64,000 bases of DNA, from NCBI RefSeq assembly GCF_004011695.2, contig NC_082405.1, positions 496,001 through 560,000 of the forward strand, given 5' to 3'. Below are positions 1 to 11,709 of this stretch, in pieces. The translations under genes were made by a program, and so were the position numbers. The DNA is from Ascochyta rabiei. Lineage: Eukaryota > Ascomycota > Dothideomycetes > Pleosporales > Didymellaceae. A model generated the notes under the pieces. It worked only from the letters and a program-made list of their open reading frames with translations. It ran no database searches and was not told where the DNA came from. Numbering within the stretch: position 1 is the first letter of the stretch; the number at the start of each line of letters is the position of its first letter.

Positions 1-72
1 TTCCTGAGGACTGAAGCTGTAGAAGTATTACCGCGTACCACCACTCGAGCCATTCCGTGGCTGTAAGTTTCT

Positions 73-1091
73 CTAGGCGACAAACCCACGGGCAGCAAAT
101 CTGGACCTCCCGAAACGTCCACGTCCACGACCACCTGCACCTTGCTGCCCTTGCTGCTGTCCTTGTTGACCTTGCTGCTGCCCTTGTTGACCTTGCTGCT
201 GCCCTTGTTGACCTTGCTGCTGTCCTTGTTGACCTTGTTGGCCCTGTTGACCTTGATTGTTCTGAGCGACGTTGTTGTTGCCACCATTGTTATTTCCGCC
301 GCCATTGGCAGAGACCTGGAACCTGACACAATCGTCTTGAGCACCACGTTGGGCGACAGGCATGAGCACCGGCTGATGATTGCTTGACGAAGTCATGGAG
401 CAGACACGGTAGAAGCCTTCAGGAAGCCCGTCGGCAAGATCAGCGCTTAAAAGCCCGTTGCCATTGCCTTTGTCGTTGATGCCCTTGAAAAATGCGAATG
501 TCTCGGCATCAAGAGGCTGCGTAGGGTTAGGGTCGTTTCCGAGGTCCTGAACCGTGATGTGAGTGTGTCCGACAACCTGGCCTCCTGAAAGTGTTTGAGG
601 GGCTGCGTAGTAGGTGTTGTCGGGGTTTGTAAAGGTTCCAGCCTGCAAGTTGGCAATCTGTACTGAGAACTTCATTGCAGTGTTCGGAGGCACGACATCG
701 CCATTCTGAGGACTGGTGAAGACAGCAGAAACCATTTGGTTTGCGGCTGGGATCTCTCCCATAGCTAGTAGCAGTCAGAATCTGTGTTTCTCAAAGGGAT
801 GGTCGGAACATACGAATGCCGTTGCACGAGCCTTCACGAACCTGAAGTCCGTTCGTGAGCGTCTTGCCAGAGCAAACGTTGATGAAATTGGCGTTGTCAC
901 TATCACCAGGTCAGCCGCGAAGCCTTTTCGATCAGCGTAGGGTACTCACGTGTCAGATGCAGCCTGACCTGCCTCAGCGCCTGCTTCCAAGCCAGTCGCC
1001 GCACTATTGGCTTGAACGTTGTTCGGGTCCAAGGCCAGATTGGCATTTCCTCCTCCTCCTCCTCCTCCTCCACCACCACCGCCGCCGCCGC

Positions 1092-1131
<40 letters not shown>

Positions 1132-1362
1132 CTGGCCGTTTTGTGCTTGATTCTGCTGGTTTTGCTGGCCCTGTTGGCCTTGTTGGCCTTGTTGGCCTTG
1201 TTGACCTTGTTGGCCTTGTTGACCTTGTTGGCCTTGTTGACCTTGTTGACCTGGATTGACTCCACCGAAGCCACCTCCGAAGCCTCCTCCGCCAAAACCT
1301 CCAAATTGAGCTTTGGCGACCCCAGCTACAAGTAGCATCGGAAACAGTGTTGAGAACCGCAT
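73..1362 (-). CDS. Secreted Gly/Gln-repeat protein with conserved fungal core domain
   Basis: Three exons (1362-950, 899-814, 764-73) join in frame to 396 residues. Residues 1-18 form a signal peptide ([18 protein letters not shown]). A Gly/Phe-rich stretch follows, then about nine GQQ units, a poly-Asn run of 13 and a poly-Gly run of about 15, all in exon 1. The conserved part spans exons 2-3 and includes [24 protein letters not shown] and [17 protein letters not shown] second Q/G array (GQQ and GQQQ units) and an [12 protein letters not shown] tail end the protein. From memory, homologues of the core are common in fungi and often carry an erroneous 'ribosomal protein S17' label; nothing here is ribosomal. 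It is probably an extracellular or cell-wall protein. Function is unknown. The low-complexity arrays are encoded by imperfect trinucleotide repeats and may vary in length between strains. Confidence 0.82.
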
Positions 1363-2442
1363 GATGATGAATCGAAAGGGTGGTAGAGCCAGCAGGATCG
1401 GGCGTGACTAGAAAGTAGGGTTTATAAAAGAGTGGTCTCCGACTAGCGGTAGATTAGAAGAACACGCAGATACGGTCAACGTAATCTGAAGATTAGAAGA
1501 AAGGAAGAAAAAGGAACGTAACCCTCGACGGACAGTCCTCGAATGTGAAAGAGCAAGCGACTGAGGATGGTGTGATACCAAATAACCTGAGCGGCCGTGG
1601 CAATTCTCTTATGTGCTTGGCGACATACACGATGATGTGCAAACCAGCAAGGCGGCTGGTGATTCCTGGGGCACGAAACCCAGGTTGAAGGCCAACATGT
1701 GTCAGGCCTGCCATTCAAGCCGGCCTGAGGGTAACGCACAGAGCGCCGAGCTTCCGCAGGCGCCGTGTGCTTGACTGAGGCCGTCACAGGAGCCTCGTCA
1801 GGTTGGAAGTACGTTAGGCATGAAGAGAAGGCGCTGGAGACAGGTCGTGTATGAGGTTCGAAGAAACTCAAGCATGCAGCGTTGGAGAAGTGCGCGCTAG
1901 TGTCCCATTGGCTGGCTTGGGCCAGGGTGCCACTCACCCAAAACGTCACATACTCCAGATTCTTACAATAACACCAATTGCGAGGACAGATCCCTCAAAC
2001 CTTTGTGATGCCTTACGGTACATTCGGCAGCAACCGAATCCGCAGTAAGCATGGTCCAGACAATTGCTATGCCTATTCAGGCGGTTCCATCGGCCTTGTG
2101 GATACTTCTCCACTCAAGTGGCTGTCGTTCACGTCTCAAACCAGCTGTTGATCAAGGCTCTCCTGCTCGCTTGTGTGCCAAAGCTGTCGTAGCGGCTCTG
2201 ACGGCTGTGACGGATGACAGCGCGGGCCAGTCTAGCACGTTCTGAGAACGATCGATATCATTCTCGATATCTTAACAGCACCGTGAAGACCCCTTTCATT
2301 TCACTTATGAGTTGCGACCGGAACTCTTCAGGCTCAGAAAGTCTGCCCTTCTCACGATTACACACAGTTGGTCGATGCGGTCAGCATACTGGAGTCAGTC
2401 TTTGTCATGACTTGATCGGTCATTGTAACCCATCTATCTTAA
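1363..2442. other. Intergenic region without recognisable gene
   Basis: Upstream region of the Gly/Gln-repeat gene and downstream of the PhzF gene. Open frames here (the longest is 157 codons on the minus strand, 1476-1949) have no recognisable domain. No RNA gene was seen. Confidence 0.5.
1421..1426 (-). promoter_or_regulatory. Probable TATA box of the Gly/Gln-repeat gene
   Basis: TATAAA on the minus strand within CTTTTATAAACC, about 60 bases upstream of the ATG at 1362. The spacing suits a core promoter. The motif is short, so this is an inference from position. Confidence 0.45.
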
Positions 2443-3402
2443 TTAGACCGTCAATCTTCCCTCCATCACCTGGATCGCTCCGCCTTCGAGGTACACTGTC
2501 TCGATCTCACCATTCTTCGCCATGACAACATCGATAAAGATCTCGCTCCTCCTTCCCATCTCAACACCCTGCACCAGCTCGTACTTGAGCGTCTCCCCGG
2601 CTTTGCCTTCGTTCAATGACAGGTAAGCAACCAGATCGCTCGCTGCTGAGCCTGTCGCCGGATCCTCCAACGGGCCCTCGATCATCCTCGTCCTTAGTTG
2701 CGTCGCTCCTCCGTCGCTCTTGCCCGTCCGCACATAGAAGTAAGTTCCAATGAAGGTGTCGTCCCATCCCTGATCCAAGCCATCGATCTCGATACTCTGG
2801 CCCGCCAACGACACCTTCGCAAGGATTTCCACGCTCTCAAGCTCCACGAGGATGAACGTCATGCCTTTGACAATGGAAACAATAGGACAATCGTCTTGGG
2901 TTTTGATTTGGCTTTGCTCATAAGCAGCTGCAAGACCAGGTTGTAGCTTGAATAGGTCGTCCTTACTCCATCTCTTCGTATGCACGTGGACGTCGTGGGG
3001 AATAGCTGCCTTGGCCCTCTTCCTCGCAATGTCGTACCGGAGCCCGACAGGGCCAGCCTTGAGGGTGAAATTTGCTTCGATGACGCCCTTAGTGATGCCG
3101 CGTTCCTCTGCGATTCTCGAGAGGACATAACATGCCGTGCCGACCGTGGGGTGACCGGCAAAGGGCAGCTCTTTGGATGTCATGAAGATGTCCACACGCC
3201 ATTTGTCATCCTTTGCATCGGGCTTGTTCTCGTGTAGGAAGGTCGTTTCGGAAAGGTTGAATTCACGTGCAATTCTCTGCTTCTGCTCCTGAGTCACGCT
3301 AGCGCTTTGAGGGATGCGGACAATGGCTAGCGGGTTGCCTTCGTACTGCTTGCCCGTGAAGACGTCAACAGTGACAAAGTCGAGTCTGAGCGGAGATGCC
3401 AT
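2443..3402 (-). CDS. PhzF-family isomerase/epimerase-like protein
   Basis: Single-exon gene of 319 residues, close to the usual ~300 for the phenazine-biosynthesis PhzF / diaminopimelate-epimerase-fold family. Visible family motifs are the N-terminal DFVTVDVFTG...GNPLA, the NLSETTFL segment containing the catalytic-type Glu (Glu52), GHPTVGTA near residues 95-105, and DPATGSAASDLVAYL in the C-terminal half. I chose the ATG at 3402 because it precedes the family's normal N-terminus (MASPLRLDFVTVDVF). An in-frame ATG at 3414 (MTPNMASPL) is equally possible, and the frame stays open to about 3531. Fungal members are mostly uncharacterised cytosolic enzymes and the substrate is unknown. No phenazine or other biosynthetic genes lie next to it. 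Confidence 0.9.
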   Translation of the reverse strand: MASPLRLDFVTVDVFTGKQYEGNPLAIVRIPQSASVTQEQKQRIAREFNLSETTFLHENKPDAKDDKWRVDIFMTSKELPFAGHPTVGTACYVLSRIAEERGITKGVIEANFTLKAGPVGLRYDIARKRAKAAIPHDVHVHTKRWSKDDLFKLQPGLAAAYEQSQIKTQDDCPIVSIVKGMTFILVELESVEILAKVSLAGQSIEIDGLDQGWDDTFIGTYFYVRTGKSDGGATQLRTRMIEGPLEDPATGSAASDLVAYLSLNEGKAGETLKYELVQGVEMGRRSEIFIDVVMAKNGEIETVYLEGGAIQVMEGRLTV

Positions 3403-6400
3403 GTTTGGAGTCATGTCTCGAACTGATGATTGTGGTTGAGTTGCATTGAAACTGTTGCATGTGGTGTATCCCAAGGGTGCAGATGACTCATCAAAGCTGC
3501 AGGGCGCGGTAGGGCGTGAAGTAGCATGCAAAACTTACTCTTTGTATTGCAGTCTCTACAGTTGAAGAGTCATCTGATGACATACTTTGCAGGCACGTTT
3601 CCTTGCAGACACAAAGTGATATGGCGCGAGGCTCTGGAATCGCTGGAGCAAACAGCCCTTTGAATACGTATTGGGACAGAACACCCAGATTTGGCCGTGT
3701 CGAACGAACCATTGCGATGTTCGCCCGCCCGTCCAGGTGGGGCTGAGAGCCACTTTGCAGTTAACCATCTTGACATCAATACTAGTGACTATTGGTGACC
3801 CCAACATTCGTATATGAGGGAGTACGGCGTACGGCGGCGCATCTAGCGGTGCGTGGACGGTGGAGCTGAGTGTTGTGCCCCTTTTCTAGAAACCAAAGCT
3901 TGAAACATCAGCGCATGAATCTTGAGTGCGACCACATGTCTTGTCCGCCAGCAACCTGAGTAAGTTGTTGACGATCTGCGCTAGATGCTGTAGTCAGTGC
4001 GCCTCATTTTCGCCGCGCGCGATTACATTGCTCTCGTTTGGAGGCTGCAGCAAATCATCGCACGCGATGTGTTTAGTGGGGGCTTCTGACATTGGCTGCT
4101 GTGGCACGTTTGGACGCCGAACTAGAGTACCAATAACACCAGACGACGGACTCGACGCGACATCAGTCTGTCTCTGAGTTTCTAGTGCGCCCGGAGTTTC
4201 TAGTGCGCCCGGAGTTTCTAGTGCGCCCGGTGCGCATCGCCGTTGGACTTGTATTCATGCGACAATCTTTGTCGAATTGCGGAAAGCAGGCCAATGCCTC
4301 TAAGCACCTGGCAAGGGTGATGATTGACAGGCAGCACGCATTGGAGCCTGAGGCTGCTTGGTCAACGGGTATGTTCAGAGTGATCCTCGCCGAAGATCGA
4401 TCTGCCAACAATCTGTAATCTCTTTCCATTTGGGCTGGATCGTTGTGGATCAGGTTGTAGCTAGTTGGCCCACTTGGTGCCCAGGTAGGCAGGTGGGGGT
4501 GCCCTTGTCACTGGTGCTGATGTGTGCTCTGCAATGGTCTGTGACACAAGATGTGGTGCTGCATACCTTCATCAAGGCAATTGTGTGCAGACGAGAATAC
4601 CATGCACTGAATCGTGCTTGGCGATATTGTCGTTGTTGTTGACCACGCACAGCGCGCAGTGACTTGTTATGGACTTTGTCCGGGACTACGTCGGGGACTA
4701 TGGCACTTGTCAATCTCCTCATGTGCCTGCAGCTTGAGGCCGGAGCGCCATCGTGGTCGCGCGTACCAAGCTTGCGTCGTGTTGTTGTTGCTGTTGTCGT
4801 TGTCATTGTTGTTGTTGTTGTTGTCGTCATTTCTTTCCGAGCTGAGCCGTCTGGCTCGCTGCAAGGCTGTCTGTCCAACGGCGTGCTAGGGACCCCTCGG
4901 TCATGGCGATGCTCGAGCCCGGACGAGCACGGCGACGCTCCCTGTCGCTACAGATGCCGTACGCCTCGAAGGGTTTGCAACGGCTGGCAGAACGAGCAGC
5001 AAGGTTCGTGGCTAGCCATGTGTAGCGTGCCTCGCTGTGTGAGAGACAGGATTTGAAGCTTCGCAGGTAGTGGCAGGGCAGAGAGTTTCTGCACGGCCCT
5101 CGTCGCTGTCTGGTGTGATGCAAGGAACGTGCAAGGGCGGCCTGGTTGGTTTCAGAGCAACAATGGCATCGTAGAATTATTTGATTGGCTGCGCGGGAGA
5201 GGTTGCGCGTTCCTAGTGGCCAGCTGCAGCGACTTTTGGCATGCTGCACGTCCAGCCGAAGCCAGGGGATGATGGTGCAACAGCTCCGAGTGCCCTGCTC
5301 ACGGTATTTCTGTGGGCCTCGCAATCAGGCGTGGTGACGAAAGGGGTTTGGACGGTTGAGCAGCTCCACGAGTCGACGCAGCGGCGTTCGGAACGACAGA
5401 ACCCCTTGCCCCCTTCGCACCCTTTCTGCATGGTGTGGGAGAGAGAGGCCCGGTTGTGGAACCGGCCGGGTCCAGCTGTGGAGCTTGCACCAGCTGTTTT
5501 GACAGGACGAGTGGACGTCTCAGCCAATGCAGGGCAAGCTCGCGAGGAGCTGGGTGGTGCAGGAACGCGCGCTGACTGCAGCCTCACCTGGCCCGGCCGC
5601 CGCGGTGCAGCAGCAAGTGCAGCACTGCAGCACTGCGAGAAGAAGCACGCCGCCCACAGGCCGGCGACTGCAGTGACAGACGTGACAAGCGTGACGTGAC
5701 TGTGCTGCAGCGGCCAGCAGGGTTGCCCAAGACCAGCAGCCCAAAAGGCAGCAGGCAGTCGAGTCGAGGTTAGCCTTCCCAGCTTCCGCGACCTGAACCC
5801 TGCACTTGGTGCCAGCGCCACATGCGTGTCCGTGACGGCCGACTTTAGCGGCTACCGACAGGTCCAGCAGGTCCAGAAGAAGCGCTGCAGGGGTTCACGC
5901 GCAGTGCATCTGCGTAAGAAAACCCTTCGAAGCTCTCGACGCCTACGGAGGCTCTTGCTCTTGCTCGCCCACGTCTCTCGTCACACCACGTTCTAGCTGC
6001 TGTCCAGCCCGCCCTTCTCTTCTGTCTACCGTGGGTAGCAGCACAGCACGTTGCTCCCACTACCTCTGACCCTCTCGGACCCTCTCGGACCCTCGTTCGT
6101 GCACCTCGCCTACCTACCTGCGTCTGCCAGCCCCGGACTCAAAACGGCGAACCAGGATCGACCATCTGGATACGCCAACATCCGCGCACCACCCCAGACC
6201 CTGAACACTCGACTTGCTTGTGACGGCCGCTGAGCTGCAGCACTCTTCCTGCTACCTCACTCCTTCCTTCTCTTTACCTCGTCCCGTTCCTCACTCTCGG
6301 CTTGCGCCTTCCCTCTCTTCTCTCCTCTCTCCTCTCTCCTCTCTCCTCTTCCAGCACACCACGCCTTTCCACCCACCCCACTGGCCCCACGCCCGTTCGT

Positions 6401-6619
6401 TAGCACCAAGCCCGCGGTCCGACTTGTCTTTCTCCGAAGCTCCATCTCCCAGGTTTCGCGCCCCTTCATCAAGGCTGAACATCCCTTTCCCTACGGCGCA
6501 GCTGCCCCAAGCTTTGCGGCGTTGTTTCCGCATCTCGCCAAATTAAACGGCGCAGATTCTGAAATAGAGCCTCAACCTGCGCATTCCACTTAATCACCGT
6601 CACCACCACCACCACCACA
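3403..6619. other. Gene-free region with simple repeats and CT-rich leader
   Basis: About 3.2 kb. It holds a perfect triple 18-bp tandem repeat (4176-4229), a GTT/GTC-rich tract (about 4781-4835), GC-rich DNA with long but unconvincing open frames on both strands (5213-5821), and a strongly pyrimidine-rich stretch (about 6250-6360) that probably belongs to the promoter and leader of the gene starting at 6620. I see no domain-bearing ORF or RNA gene. Confidence 0.5.
4176..4229. repeat. Three perfect tandem copies of an 18-bp unit
   Basis: The unit GAGTTTCTAGTGCGCCCG occurs three times head to tail without mismatch. The unit length is a multiple of three, but no supported gene covers it. Confidence 0.9.
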
Positions 6620-8058
6620 ATGTCTTCGACACACTCCCGCAGTGGGTCTGACGACACGAACGCCACGTCCATTTCTTACATTCTCGAGCATGTGCTGCAG
6701 TATCCTGGTAGCTATGAAATCCCTCTGCGAACCATGTACACACTCAACTGTGTGCCTCGCGCACAGCCTCTACCCAAGGACCTTGCCCGTGGCCACACAC
6801 CGAGCAATAGCAACGGAGGCGCTTCGCCTACCTCGCCACAGTTTGCCTGGAACAGCACCGAGTCAGCAACGATGAGCTTTACCTCGGAGCTCATGACCCA
6901 CCTCAACAAGCTGCCCTTGCAGCCTAGCTCGCTACCGCCTACCTTCATTGTTAACTTTGTCAGCCGGTGCTTTCATCCCGACTTGAATCTTGTGGATTTC
7001 CCTCAAGCCCTGACCGCCTTGGATTATTTACGAGATTTGGAAAACAGGAGACGAAAAGAGATGGTGGCCGCCTTTGAAAGGCTTCACATCCACCCCGACA
7101 CCTACGAGAATGACATGGAAAGCATGGCTGAGACGTTCCCTGGTATCGCACTGTGGGTGAGGAATGTCGAAGCAAAGAATAGGAAAGCCGAGAGCTATTA
7201 TGCTCAGATATGGATTGGTGTACGTCGATGGGTAAGCAAATGACGCCTCACATGGAAAGCCCACATAACTGACGTGGAGCTCAGATCATGATCAACGAAC
7301 TGTCCATCCAGCCATTCAACAAACTTAACTGCATGGGCATGCTCAACACTCTGTTGCCACCTTTGCACGATTCATCTAAGCTACCTTCGCCTGTCTTGAA
7401 TTGTGAAGTATTGAAGGAGGAGCGAGACTCGTTCTTCGACTACATTCGTCTCGTCCAAAAGAACGGGCCTGATGTGCTCAAGCCCATTATGAACCACGCC
7501 AAAGATCCCGGAGATGAGACAAGTTGGTCCGCCATCCAAAGGACAGTGGACAAGTATCTGAGGGTGACAAAGAACATGATTGACGATTGCCTCGCTACTA
7601 CGGGACCCGAGTCATTCAAAGCCTACGCAGAAGAGAGGAAAGGCAAGAAGACAGATTCCGGTGTCAGCTTTGGCGCTGAGCGCAGGCCAAGTGTAGGATC
7701 CACATCGCACGAGCAGCATGAAGAAGAGCCCATGCCTTCTTACGCATCTGCGCCCAAAAGCGCCTCAAAACTAGAGAGGATCACTCGCGAGTTCAAGCGC
7801 ATGCGAGTCAAGCCTCGACCCAGCGTTGAAGAAATTGTCCAGGTCAACTCTCGAACGGATACCGACTACGTTCCGCAAGCTGCTGAAGCTAAAGGCAAGA
7901 AGCTTAAGAAAGCGCGATCGTTTGCCAGTCTCAAGTTCGGGAACGGCAGCTCGCTGTCCCTGACCAGCCGAAAGGGAAGCGATGCAAGCGAGGCCTTCGA
8001 CCCGGAGCAGATGAAGAAAGCCCGAGCCATGTACGACGCAACGGTGAACAGGCACTGA
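6620..8058 (+). CDS. Conserved fungal protein of unknown function
   Basis: Two exons (6620-7231 and 7285-8058) joined at GTAAGC...CTCAG give 461 residues. The N-terminal ~340 residues look globular and largely alpha-helical, for example ILEHVLQYPGSYEIPLRTMY, NFVSRCFHPDLNLVDF, ALDYLRDLENRRRKEM and QKNGPDVLKPIMNHA. The C-terminal ~120 residues are basic, Ser/Lys-rich and probably disordered (KRMRVKPRPS, KKLKKARSFASLKFG). I do not recognise a named domain. No signal peptide or membrane segment is visible, so it is likely cytosolic or nuclear. The start codon directly follows a CACCACCACCACCACCACA leader in a good context. The preceding leader is very CT-rich. The gene model is strong; the function is not assigned. 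Confidence 0.82.
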
Positions 8059-8521
8059 AACACCAGCTACTCCCAACCACAAACACTCGCACTTGCAAGA
8101 TGCTGCGAGACACGCATGGTCTCTTTACGAATTACGACAACCTCTCTTTTGTTTACGACGCAATGCATCAGAACCGGATGTTTCTGACCAACATCACGTT
8201 TTATCAACGGTGCAGATGTCGATCCACAAATGCTACACCGCGCCAGTGGGTAGCAGAAGACGTGGTATTTCTCTTTTTGTGTTTATCTTGCACCGCACCG
8301 AGGTCACCCACCAAGGGTCATGCGATACTGTCGCTGCCGCATCTCCTACTGTCTAGCGGGCGTTTTAACAGAGGGGACTTTCACAAGTCGGAAAACAGGT
8401 GTAGTTTTTTGCATTTGTACTCTCATGTGTTCATACCAACGGCGGGATCGTTCTGATTCACGGGCCGAAGAGCGGCGTTCCAGCATACAGCTGCATTCCC
8501 GGCGCACATCTTCCTTTCTTC

Positions 8522-8552
<31 letters not shown>

Positions 8553-9113
8553 TCTTTTTTTCAGCGAGCGACAACCAGCGCTTTTCATGTGTCATCATGT
8601 ACAAACAAACGTAGTTAAAGCCACAGAGGGCATTAATCAAGATATTGCATTGACAATGCGCAGCTCCAGCTCGTGACGACGCTCCGTGTTGGTGTTGGCG
8701 TTCAGGTGCGCGTCGCGAATGGGAAGGCGAGCCCGCCTGTTGACAATGCTCGTTTGTTTCACGCTTGCCAGACGTAGCACACAGCAACACGTCACTCTTT
8801 CGTTAGGTACCTAGCCCTGCGACGATGAAGGCAGCAGCACCGAGATCGACTCCGTTGCCGTACTGCCCATCCGTTCATTGAGTTAGTCGATCAAAACTGT
8901 TTTGGGACGCAGCTGCAGGTACGTGCAATGCCCCGCCACGGCCTGCGTGATCTACGGACAGCATAACAACCCATGCGCTGTAGATCCTCAGACCTCACCA
9001 GTCTCGTCTCTACCCATCATTGTTTTGCAACTGCTTGTGCTTGCCACCATGCCTTCTCGGCTAACAACCATGCAGCGTCCTACGCAGCTGCAGACTCGGC
9101 AACTGCCGTGACC
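8059..9113. other. Intergenic region with long poly-T tract
   Basis: Contains the 3' end region of the upstream gene, an uninterrupted T tract of about 28 bases (about 8522-8549), and the upstream region of the BRCT gene. A short upstream ORF begins at an ATG at 9050 (in ccaccATG) and stops before or near the BRCT start codon. No other gene was seen. Confidence 0.45.
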
Positions 9114-10259
9114 ATGAGCACCTCAAGGGCAGCCAACCCGTTACAACAGATGCACGATGACGACGACCGACTCGCCCCTCCTTCCTCAGCTCAAAGCAAT
9201 ATCGCCTCGAAACGCGCAGCCAAGCTCCACCCGCTAGCATTATCCACCGCTGCAGCCCCAGTAAGACGCACCTTCTTTGCTCCTTGGAACAGTAGCTCGA
9301 CTGGGCACCAAAGGGCCGAGAATCGACTTTCAGGGTCGACGTCCTGGCGCGCTTCACGTAGTCTGAAGCTGGGCGAGCAATACAAGGGCGGCTTGGCTGG
9401 TGGGAAGAGGATTGCAGATGCAGTCGGAGCCGGTAGCGAAGATTTTGGCAAAGACGGAAGGAAGGCAAACGGCTGCTGGGAGAAGGGTGCGCAGGGTCTC
9501 CGGACAGATGGACAGCAGAGCTTAGCAGACATCTGGAGCTCCAGCAAGGCTGGCAAGAAGTCTGTCTCTGAGAAGAAGATCCTGCTGGCAGAGTCCAGGC
9601 TGGATTTAGATCAAGGTAGGTTTCGCAGAGGACGTTTTGTAAAAAGTCACAGCCCTGTTCTTGCTGATCAGGATGGCCCTCAAAATATGCCCTTGCCTCC
9701 CACTTGTTTATGCAATACGCTTACTGCATAGTAGATACACTCGACGCAACATTGGAACCCCAGGAAACCCCCATATTCGAAGGCTTGTGCTTTTACGTGA
9801 ACGGCTCAACAGCTCCGCTAGTCTCAGACCACAGGCTGAAGCACCTCCTAGCAGCACACGGAGCCCGACATTCGATTGCACTAGGTCGAAGGACTGTCAC
9901 ACACGTTATACTGGGTACAGCCAACGCAAATGGGGGCGCAGGTGGTGGTCTAGCTGCCACCAAAATACAGAAAGAGATCGCCAGGACTGGCGGGAAGGCT
10001 GTCAAGTACGTCACAGTGAACTGGTGAGTCTTAAAACTACTGTAGCAATATGCTTGCCTATCTGTGGCTGATGTTACGACCAACATGAAGCACTTTTACT
10101 ACAGCAATTACTGACATATGCAGGGTCCTCGAGTCCATCAAGACCGGCCGTCGCCTCCCCGAATCACGTTTTGCGCCACTCAAGCTTGCGCATCAAAACC
10201 AGGGCAGTGTTCTAGGCATGATGAACCGCAGCAACGCTACCAGGATAACGCACGGATGA
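9114..10259 (+). CDS. Small BRCT-domain protein resembling the Rev1 BRCT
   Basis: Three exons (9114-9615, 9672-10023, 10124-10259) join in frame to 329 residues. Residues 1-165 are polar and low in recognisable structure. A single BRCT domain covers about 201-295: IFEGLCFYVNG, the RRTVTHVILG strand, then AVKYVTVNWVLES with the conserved Trp, and KTGRRLPESRF. The order IF-x-G-x-x-x-YVNG ... THVI ... V-x-x-x-W-V-x-x-S ... G-x-x-LP is typical of the BRCT at the N-terminus of translesion polymerase Rev1. Unlike Rev1 (about 1,000 residues) there is no Y-family polymerase domain; translation ends some 35 residues past the BRCT. A role in DNA-damage or replication protein binding is inferred. The first ATG of the frame could be upstream at 8973, but 9114 has the better context. 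FEN1 lies 1.5 kb away, facing it. Confidence 0.8.
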
Positions 10260-11709
10260 GGCCGGATACTCAGCTTGTAGAACAGGCCAGGCAAATACGG
10301 CAGTGCCCGCACAGATGCGCTTTGACAGAGTTCCATGCACGATTAGCCTGGAGATGTCGGAAACTTTACCTTCCAAACCTTATTCCAAGCCTACATGCAC
10401 CGTCGCCATATGCAATCCACTAGGTGCCCACCACACTTCTCGGAGCTTCGAAACCTTCCGCATGCACTAACGATCCCTGAGCCAATCTCATCCATGCAGA
10501 ATCACATCATCACAATAACGTTTACGCGAAACATCGCAGCGAGTCATTGCAAAGAAACCAACGATATCAACAACGATTCTGGTACTGTTGCGCAATTTAT
10601 GATTCAGAATGAGTGCGTGATTGCCCGGTCTGAACTCTAGCTGATTGGATCCGGGGAGCTTTGCCCTCTTGCGCCACAGCGCAAAACTCGAACCGGCGCA
10701 CCGAACTTACGTCTTATCTTCCACGGGAGAGTCCGCTCACCATGTGTCCATCCGCTTTAGCGAACATGTGGCGTGATGGTGCCGACTCGTCCAAAGCTTG
10801 ATACCCATCGGTCAGATGACCAAAGCACGTCTTGAGTTTCCATAGCACGGGTCTACAGTAGGCTATTTCTTCGCAACCAAAGTATATACCCAGTACCCAA
10901 ACTTTGTTAGCTATATTGGAAGCATGCCCCCATAGACTACCCGTACTCGCTCCCAAAGCCTCGCCTGCTCTGGGTCGCCTGGTCAGCTGTCTCGCGTGCA
11001 GCAAGCACCTGCGAAGCTGAGGAAAAGCGTCTTCGCTTCTTGCCATCTACACTTCCCTGTGTTTTTCTGGGATTGGACGTGGACTGTTTCGCACTCGAGA
11101 CCAGGCAGGGGCTATGATACATATTCATATATATACATATGTCATCTTCGTGGTCTCGGTCTCGGTCTGGGTCGGCCATTGTATTTCATCTCAGCTGCAT
11201 AGTACGACACAGTGCTGTGAAGCACGGGCGTGCGCTTGTCGTGATACGATGCAGACCTGTCTCGTGAAGTGGAGAGGGGGAAGCTGCGAGCTTTAGTTTT
11301 TGACACCAGAGTGTTCTATTCTTTGTCGAATGTGTGAGATGTTGCGGACGATTATACAGTCTTGTGTGAGTTTAGCATGCATGTATCGCGGACTCCGAGA
11401 AGATTAGGCTCTCATGCAGCTTTCACTGCAGCACTGCGGTACGGCGTGTTGATGTTAGTGTAAAGAAAATGGGTGGCTACGTGTTTGTTATTGGTATCTC
11501 TGGCGCTGTTCTTACAAGCGCATGGTATCTTCTCCTTAGGCCGTAAAAGGGCTGCTATCCTGATATCCCCGTCACTTCCCAGCAATGTGCTGTAGCGAAG
11601 GACAATGACTATAAACCCCCTTAAACGCCAGCCACTGACCTCGCCCTTGAATAAGAGAGAGAAACGTGGCTATAAAATTACGAAAGGTTTGCCGAATAAT
11701 CCACCAGCC
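10260..11709. other. Intergenic region between two convergent genes
   Basis: About 1.45 kb between the ends of the BRCT and FEN1 genes. Short open frames only, none with recognisable domains. Includes an AT-rich TATATACATATG-type stretch near 11130-11140. Confidence 0.45.

Noticed and set aside
1033..1260. Dense short repeats that might suggest a CRISPR-like array
   Set aside because: They are coding trinucleotide repeats of a Gly/Gln/Asn protein; there are no unique spacers, and the organism is eukaryotic.
1476..1949. 157-codon minus-strand frame upstream of the first gene
   Set aside because: No domain, no leader or splice signals, odd composition.
5213..5821. 202-codon minus-strand and 152-codon plus-strand frames in GC-rich intergenic DNA
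   Set aside because: Both strands open together, composition-driven (Ala/Ser/Arg/Cys-rich), no domain, no splice context.
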